From Deinococcus fonticola (lineage in GTDB: Bacteria > Deinococcota > Deinococci > Deinococcales > Deinococcaceae): a stretch of DNA of 22,747 nt. Location of the stretch: the NCBI RefSeq assembly GCF_004634215.1, contig NZ_SMMH01000042.1, positions 1-22,747 of the forward strand, written 5' to 3'. The notes under the pieces are model-generated. The model searched no databases and had not been told where the DNA came from. It was given only the letters and a program-made list of their open reading frames with translations. The position numbers were made by a program, and so were the translations under genes. This document shows, one piece after another, positions 18,115 to 22,747 of this stretch (positions are counted from its first letter, which is position 1; each line of letters begins with the position of its first letter).

Positions 18115-20964
18115 ATGTCCATCACGCCCGAAGCCTTTATCAAGAAATACAGCGACACCAAGCTCAACGAGCGGGGCGGCGCACAACTGCACTTCATAGA
18201 CCTCTGTGAACTCTTGGATATTCCCAGACCGGACGGGAGCGAGACTTACCGCTTTGAGCAGCCTGTGCTGAAAGTCGCGGGTGGCAAGGGCTTCGCTGAT
18301 GTGTTCTATGAGGGCAAGTTTGGCTGGGAGTACAAGGGCAAAGGGGCCGATCTCAAAAAAGCGTACCAGCAGCTTCTTTCCTACCGCGAGGACTTGGAAA
18401 ATCCGCCCCTGCTCATCGTGTCGGACATGCAGAACATCGAACTGCACACCAATTTCACCGGGACACAGAAGCAGGTCATCAGATGGGAGTTGAACGACCT
18501 CAAGGACAGTGAACGCCGGAAGCAGTTGCGCCAGGTCTGGACGGAGCCGCAGGCGTTTAACCCTTCACACCGGATTGAGGAGGCGACGGTGGCCGCTGTC
18601 GCTGCACTGGGAAAAATCAGCAACGCACTTAAAGACCGCCAGGAGAACCCGGAAATGGTGGCGCATTTTCTGGTCAGGACGATGTTTACCCTTTTTGCCG
18701 AGGATGTGGAACTGATCCCCGCCGACACCTTTAAGCGGCTGCTGGAGGCTGCGAAGAAGCACCCGGAAGATTTTCAGGAGATGTGCCAGGAGCTTTTCGC
18801 CGCCATGAAGGTAGGGAAAAAGACCGTGATAGGGCGGATTCCTTACATTAACGGCGGTGTCTTTGAGGACACCAGCGCCCCGGCCCTGAACGCCGAGGAA
18901 GTGAACGAGCTTTACTACGCGGCGCGGCGGAACTGGAAACAGGTTGACCCGACCATCTTCGGCACGCTCTTTGAAACCGTCATTGACCCCGGTAAGCGGT
19001 GGCAGTTGGGAGCGCACTACACGCCTCTGGTGGACATTCTGGACGTGGTGGAGCCAGTCATTATGCGGCCACTGCGCGAGGAGTGGGAGGCACTGCGCCA
19101 GAGTCTTAAACCAATCTTGGCCGAGATAGAGCAGGCCAGGGCGCAGCACAGCGGGGGGCTATACGTCGAGGGCGGCTTAGGCCAGACCCAGCAGGACGAG
19201 GCGGTGAGCCTGCTTACCGCGTTTCAAGACCGACTGGCAAGGGTCAAAGTCCTTGACCCGGCAATGGGGTCAGGGAACTTTCTGTACGTCACCATGCGGC
19301 TTTTGCTGGATTTGGAGGCTGAGGTCAGGGAAACCATACGCACCATTACCCAGAATGTGCCGCCCGCGCCAAAAGTTGGCCCCCGGCAAATGTTAGGGAT
19401 GGAGGTCAACCCCTACGCCCACGAAATCGCGGGCATGGTGCTGTGGATTGGCTATCTCCAATGGATGCGCGAACATCACGAGCCGTTCAAAGTCTCGCCC
19501 GTACTGGATAAATTGCCGGGACTCTTGCACCAAGACGCGGTTTACGACGAACAGAACCAGACCGTAAGGGACTGGCCCGCCGCCGAGTTCATTGTTGGCA
19601 ACCCGCCTTTTGTGGGCAATACCAAGATGCGCCAGTCTTTAGGCAACGAGTACGCCGAGGGCATCAGGAAGGCATACACGGGGCGCGTGCCAGGGTTTGC
19701 CGACTTCGTGACCTACTGGTTTGAGAAGGCCCGCCAGAACATCGAGGAGGGCAAAACCAAGCGGGCCGGACTCATCAGCACCAACAGCGTCAGGGGCGGA
19801 GCCAATGCCGAGGTACTGAGCCGGATTCTGAACACCGGAGGAATCTTCCTGGCATGGCCTGACCGGGCATGGATTCAGGACGGCGCAGCCGTCAGGGTCA
19901 GCATTATTGGGTTTGACAATGGGAGCCAGCAGAAGCGGGCGATCTTGCAACACCAGGGCGACGAGACAGACCCGAAGAAGCGCACGACCAGGGAGCAGGC
20001 TGTGAGCGTCATTCGGGCCGACCTGACGAGCGGGGCCGACTTGCGGCAGGCGCAGCGGCTCAAGGAAAACGCCGGGAAATCGTTTGAAGGTGTGAAACCA
20101 GCCGGAAAGTTTGACCTGCCCGGTGAGGTGGCGCGGGAGTGGCTGGACATGCCCAACCCCAGCGGGGTCAGTAACCGCGACGTGCTGAAGCCTTATATCA
20201 GCGGTGATGACATTGTTGGAAAATCTTTAGACCGCTATACGATTGACTTTAACCAGATGCCATTAGAGGAGGCAGAGAAGTATCGCCGCCCTATGCAGTA
20301 TGTTGTTGAAAACGTAAAGCCAGAGCGCGAAAAGAATAATGAGAAATCTACCCGTGAAAATTGGTGGAGGTATAAGCGCACAGTCCCAGCTTTACGAGCA
20401 GCTTTTCAATCGCTAGACCGCTTTGTTGGTACGTCCCGTGTCGGTAAACATAGAGTCTTTGTGTGGCTTCCCACGAGCGTTATTCCATCTGACCTAGTAA
20501 CTGTCATTGCTTTAGATGACGATTACTCTTTTGGGATTCTGAACAGCGGGCCTCACACCACATGGGCCTTAAAGCAGGGAACGAGCTTAGGGCCGACCCC
20601 CCGTTATACGCCCTCAACCTGCTTTGAAACCTTCCCTTTCCCCCGGCCTACGCCAGAGCAAAAAGAAGCCATTGAGCAGGCCGCAAGGTATTTGGAGAAC
20701 AGCCGGAACTTCCTGCACGAAAAAGACACGCCAGGGCGACCCACAGGGCATAAATTGGGCCTGACCGATATGTATAACCTCTTGGTGGAATACCGCGCCA
20801 GCAAGCAGGAAAAAGTATCTGGTTTGGCGGGCCTCGCAGATGCTCACGACATGCTGGATAAGGCCGTCGCCGCCGCTTATGGCTGGGCATGGCCGATGGA
20901 CGAGGACGAGCTTTTAGGGAAGCTGCTGGAGTTGAACCTTAAGCGGGCCAGCGAAGAAAAGTAG
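18115..20964 (+). CDS. MmeI-like Type IIL restriction-modification enzyme, 949 aa
   Basis: A single chain that both cuts and methylates DNA. The N-terminal nuclease has the PD-(D/E)XK residues D62, E72 and K74 in 'GFADVFYEGKFGWEYKGK', the same spacing as D70/E80/K82 of MmeI. A helical connector follows. The N6-adenine methyltransferase has motif I 'DPAMGSGNF' (D381) and motif IV 'NPPF' (N496). The C-terminal target-recognition region ends with 'CFETFPFPRP' and a helical bundle. The length is close to MmeI (919 aa). Known family members cut about 20 nt from the site and methylate one strand. The start ATG 18115 has GAGGG just upstream. About 20205-20560 (residues 697-815) is visibly AT-richer, consistent with exchange of recognition sequence. 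Confidence 0.92.
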   Translation: MSITPEAFIKKYSDTKLNERGGAQLHFIDLCELLDIPRPDGSETYRFEQPVLKVAGGKGFADVFYEGKFGWEYKGKGADLKKAYQQLLSYREDLENPPLLIVSDMQNIELHTNFTGTQKQVIRWELNDLKDSERRKQLRQVWTEPQAFNPSHRIEEATVAAVAALGKISNALKDRQENPEMVAHFLVRTMFTLFAEDVELIPADTFKRLLEAAKKHPEDFQEMCQELFAAMKVGKKTVIGRIPYINGGVFEDTSAPALNAEEVNELYYAARRNWKQVDPTIFGTLFETVIDPGKRWQLGAHYTPLVDILDVVEPVIMRPLREEWEALRQSLKPILAEIEQARAQHSGGLYVEGGLGQTQQDEAVSLLTAFQDRLARVKVLDPAMGSGNFLYVTMRLLLDLEAEVRETIRTITQNVPPAPKVGPRQMLGMEVNPYAHEIAGMVLWIGYLQWMREHHEPFKVSPVLDKLPGLLHQDAVYDEQNQTVRDWPAAEFIVGNPPFVGNTKMRQSLGNEYAEGIRKAYTGRVPGFADFVTYWFEKARQNIEEGKTKRAGLISTNSVRGGANAEVLSRILNTGGIFLAWPDRAWIQDGAAVRVSIIGFDNGSQQKRAILQHQGDETDPKKRTTREQAVSVIRADLTSGADLRQAQRLKENAGKSFEGVKPAGKFDLPGEVAREWLDMPNPSGVSNRDVLKPYISGDDIVGKSLDRYTIDFNQMPLEEAEKYRRPMQYVVENVKPEREKNNEKSTRENWWRYKRTVPALRAAFQSLDRFVGTSRVGKHRVFVWLPTSVIPSDLVTVIALDDDYSFGILNSGPHTTWALKQGTSLGPTPRYTPSTCFETFPFPRPTPEQKEAIEQAARYLENSRNFLHEKDTPGRPTGHKLGLTDMYNLLVEYRASKQEKVSGLAGLADAHDMLDKAVAAAYGWAWPMDEDELLGKLLELNLKRASEEK

Positions 20965-20967
20965 AAT
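20962..20967 (+). promoter_or_regulatory. Leaderless promoter -10 box
   Basis: TAGAAT overlaps the stop codon of the preceding gene and lies six bases before the ATG at 20974. There is no ribosome-binding site in between. This is the geometry of Deinococcus leaderless promoters. A TTAAGC at 20939-20944 is at -35 spacing, but is weak. Confidence 0.5.
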
Positions 20968-20973
20968 AGCGGT

Positions 20974-21903
20974 ATGACTGAAGATATGATTCATGCTGAC
21001 CATATTGATGAGCCGGAGATAGACTATGTTATGATTCGTACTATTGAAGAAGTAGATGGAGATTATAGAAAGGAAATGGGCTGGAATCCGGTAAGAAAAA
21101 TCAAGCCTGATGAGCGCGTTGTTAAATCTGTAATAGGACAATTGGTATCTAAAACTGGGAAGAATGCCAAAAAACCTGCTGGACGAGGCAAAGGAAAGCA
21201 GCCTTTCTATGCCAAGACAAGCGAGGGTGGAAAGAACATCTTGCTAGAGGGCATGGAGAGGATTTTCAGTAAGAGCGATAAGCTGATCTACCAGCCCCGT
21301 GAGAATAAGGTAGAAGCTCCAGAATTTACTTGCATTTGTAAATCTGTTCAGAAATCTAAGACGAAGTATCAACATTTTTTTGTATTTACTACATTACTTA
21401 GTGGTGATTTTTCAATATCTTTAGAACAAGAAAAAAATGCAATGGATATGCTGGCTAAAGCAGTTCTTGACTTTAAGCCAGACGCCGAGATTTACGCCAT
21501 GAAGCTAGACCAGAAGGGTAGAAGTGGAAAGTTCTATGCTCATGTAGCACTTGGAACCCATAAAACATTCCGTCGTGAACTCTTGCCTCTCATGCGCCGT
21601 ACCGCGTTTGACCTAGAGAGCTTTATCAGGCGTGAGCTTGGCATTGAGGATGCTGAGGCAAATGCGGACGAATCATCTGGTGACTGGCTAGAACGAGAAA
21701 TGAACGCTGAGCGGAAAACGAGGTACGGAAAAGGCATAAGGACTGCTGCCATTGTCTCAGAGCCACAACTTAACCTTGGGGATTTGCTCCCTGACAGCGA
21801 ACGACCAGAAGGGTTGCGACGGCTGAGCCAAAACGATGGTGAAGCGCCAATTCAAAGGCAAGACGGCACTTACTTCTTTGAATTATCTGATGGTAGCTTC
21901 TAA
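20974..21903 (+). CDS. Hypothetical protein, 309 aa, AT-rich, RM-linked
   Basis: I do not recognise the family. Base composition changes to AT-rich from about 20975 to 21500, with codon use unlike the backbone, pointing to separate acquisition. The N-terminal ~60 residues are acidic, followed by a basic Gly/Lys-rich stretch ('KNAKKPAGRGKGKQ'), then a region with 'KYQHFFVFTTLLSGDFSISL' and 'KFYAHVALGTHKTFRRELL' that looks like an alpha/beta core. The C-terminal ~80 residues are acidic and probably flexible. No membrane segment is visible. It begins ten bases after the restriction-modification gene, so a defence or regulatory role is possible but unproven. Confidence 0.7.
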   Translation: MTEDMIHADHIDEPEIDYVMIRTIEEVDGDYRKEMGWNPVRKIKPDERVVKSVIGQLVSKTGKNAKKPAGRGKGKQPFYAKTSEGGKNILLEGMERIFSKSDKLIYQPRENKVEAPEFTCICKSVQKSKTKYQHFFVFTTLLSGDFSISLEQEKNAMDMLAKAVLDFKPDAEIYAMKLDQKGRSGKFYAHVALGTHKTFRRELLPLMRRTAFDLESFIRRELGIEDAEANADESSGDWLEREMNAERKTRYGKGIRTAAIVSEPQLNLGDLLPDSERPEGLRRLSQNDGEAPIQRQDGTYFFELSDGSF

Positions 21904-22099
21904 AACTCGTTTTACAGGTAAGCCCCCAGCGCCACCCCCAGTGCCGACGAGAGAGCGCACCAGGGCCAGCCCCGCCACAGCGACCACGGCGGTGGAGTTA
22001 ATTACCGCCGAGCGGCTGATGCCCGACCCCAACGGCCCGGAGTTTGGCGGATTTACCCCGCCGTATTTTTACGATGAGTGGCGTATTTCGCTGTCCTGA
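21890..22099 (+). CDS. Small hypothetical protein, 69 aa
   Basis: The frame starts at ATG 21890, inside the last codons of the 309-aa gene, and returns to GC-rich composition. The product is Pro/Thr/Arg-rich at first ('KPPAPPPVPTRERTR') and ends in a more ordered stretch 'ERLMPDPNGPEFGGFTPPYF'. No ribosome-binding site is visible, so expression would depend on coupling to the gene before it. It could also be the 3' remnant of an older gene overwritten by the AT-rich insertion. An imperfect inverted repeat follows at 22098-22123. Confidence 0.4.
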   Translation: MVASKTRFTGKPPAPPPVPTRERTRASPATATTAVELITAERLMPDPNGPEFGGFTPPYFYDEWRISLS

Positions 22100-22140
22100 A
22101 CGGATTAAATTTAATTCCAGTTCAAGGCGAATGATGATTT

Positions 22141-22747
22141 AGGAGGGGGAAGTTTCCCCCTGAGAAAAACGCAAAAGGCGCAAACATCCTGAGCGCGACC
22201 TTCCTCACGTCAGGCCGCAGGATGTGTGCAAAGCGTTTTTCTACCCCCTCTTGATCTTGGGAAGCACCGAGCGGCGACGTGCAGGGGGGGCAGTGGTAGG
22301 GGCCAGCCCAGACGATTTTCAAGGGGAGGCCAGGTCTACCGCTTGCAGCGGGCCGTTTTACCCGGCGAACTGCGCCGGGTTGCTTGCCGCAGGCCACTTC
22401 ACGCCGCTTGCGCGGCTGTATTCGGTAAGGAGCGGCCAGAGGCCGCGCAGCACCGCCCCCGGCCCGGAGGCCGTCAGGGGGCCGCGCCCGTCGTCGGCCA
22501 CGAGGCGGCTCTTAGTCCTAGCCGAGCGCGACCAACACCACCAGAAGGCGCGGCCAGGGGCCGCACGGCCACCAGAACAGACCCAACCCCCCCGCCCCTT
22601 CCCTTGGAAGGGGAGCTTTCCCCCCCCCGCCCCCAAAGGGGTAGCAGGGAAAGCGCAGGGCCGCAAAAAAGCGCGGCTCAGACGCTTTCCCGCTGTCCAG
22701 GGTGAAAAAGCCTCAGAACGCTGTCAAACCTGAACGCCCCCGGCTGG
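22141..22747. repeat. Long direct repeat A, left part
   Basis: Positions 22141-22711 match 2677-3246 almost base for base, apart from the hairpin segment near 22355-22385 (ACCCGGCG / CGCCGGGT), which instead matches 9609-9629. After 22711, the sequence runs 'CTGAACGCCCCCGGCTGG' to the window end. Joined to 'CGACCATCCGAGG' at position 1, it resembles 9715-9749. So the repeat probably continues across the ends into the promoter module at 21-163. No gene is apparent here. Confidence 0.85.

Overview
The window looks like a complete, or nearly complete, circular accessory plasmid of a Deinococcus-type bacterium. Four things suggest this: GC-rich coding sequence, IS4-family transposases of the kind common in Deinococcus, a Prim-Pol/ParA plasmid backbone, and promoters whose -10 box sits 6 bp before a start codon (leaderless transcripts, known to be frequent in Deinococcus). 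The genus is an inference. The last bases of the window and the first bases together rebuild a sequence that is present intact near 9720-9775, so the two ends probably join.

Layout. (1) 1-2641: two short operons. Each is driven by a near-identical promoter/leader module (1-177 and 1121-1277). They encode small unknown proteins and a solitary C5-cytosine DNA methyltransferase. (2) 2677-3263 and 9594-9900: one copy of a long direct repeat, whose other copy is 22141-22747 joined to 1-163. This copy is split by a 6.3-kb composite transposon (3264-9593). The transposon is bounded by two ~92% identical IS4-family elements and an 11-bp target duplication (GCTGAACGCCC). Its cargo is a GAF-GGDEF diguanylate cyclase, gene remnants, and a third, different IS4-family element. 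(3) 9901-11533: an operon under the third promoter module, ending in a two-HTH DNA-binding protein. (4) 11534-13418: a regulatory gap with four TTTTACGAA boxes, then small genes, a membrane protein and a XerC/D-type tyrosine recombinase.

(5) 13417-13784: a strictly 8-bp-periodic array of 46 consecutive units, directly upstream of a tight operon (13804-17588). The operon encodes a small ParA, a ribbon-helix-helix partner, a Prim-Pol replication protein, two small proteins, a zeta-type toxin kinase with its likely antitoxin, and a small exported protein. The array is best read as the plasmid centromere and parA operator. It is the most unusual structure in the window. (6) 17664-22099: a lipoprotein gene, divergent from an MmeI-like single-chain restriction-modification enzyme, then an AT-richer unknown gene (309 aa) with a leaderless promoter and a small 3'-overlapping ORF.

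Taken together this is a stability-and-defence plasmid. Replication, partition and toxin-antitoxin maintenance appear to be transcribed as one unit, and multimer resolution is probably done by the recombinase. Two DNA-modification systems are present. The long repeats flank the methyltransferase segment and would allow it to be lost or gained by recombination.
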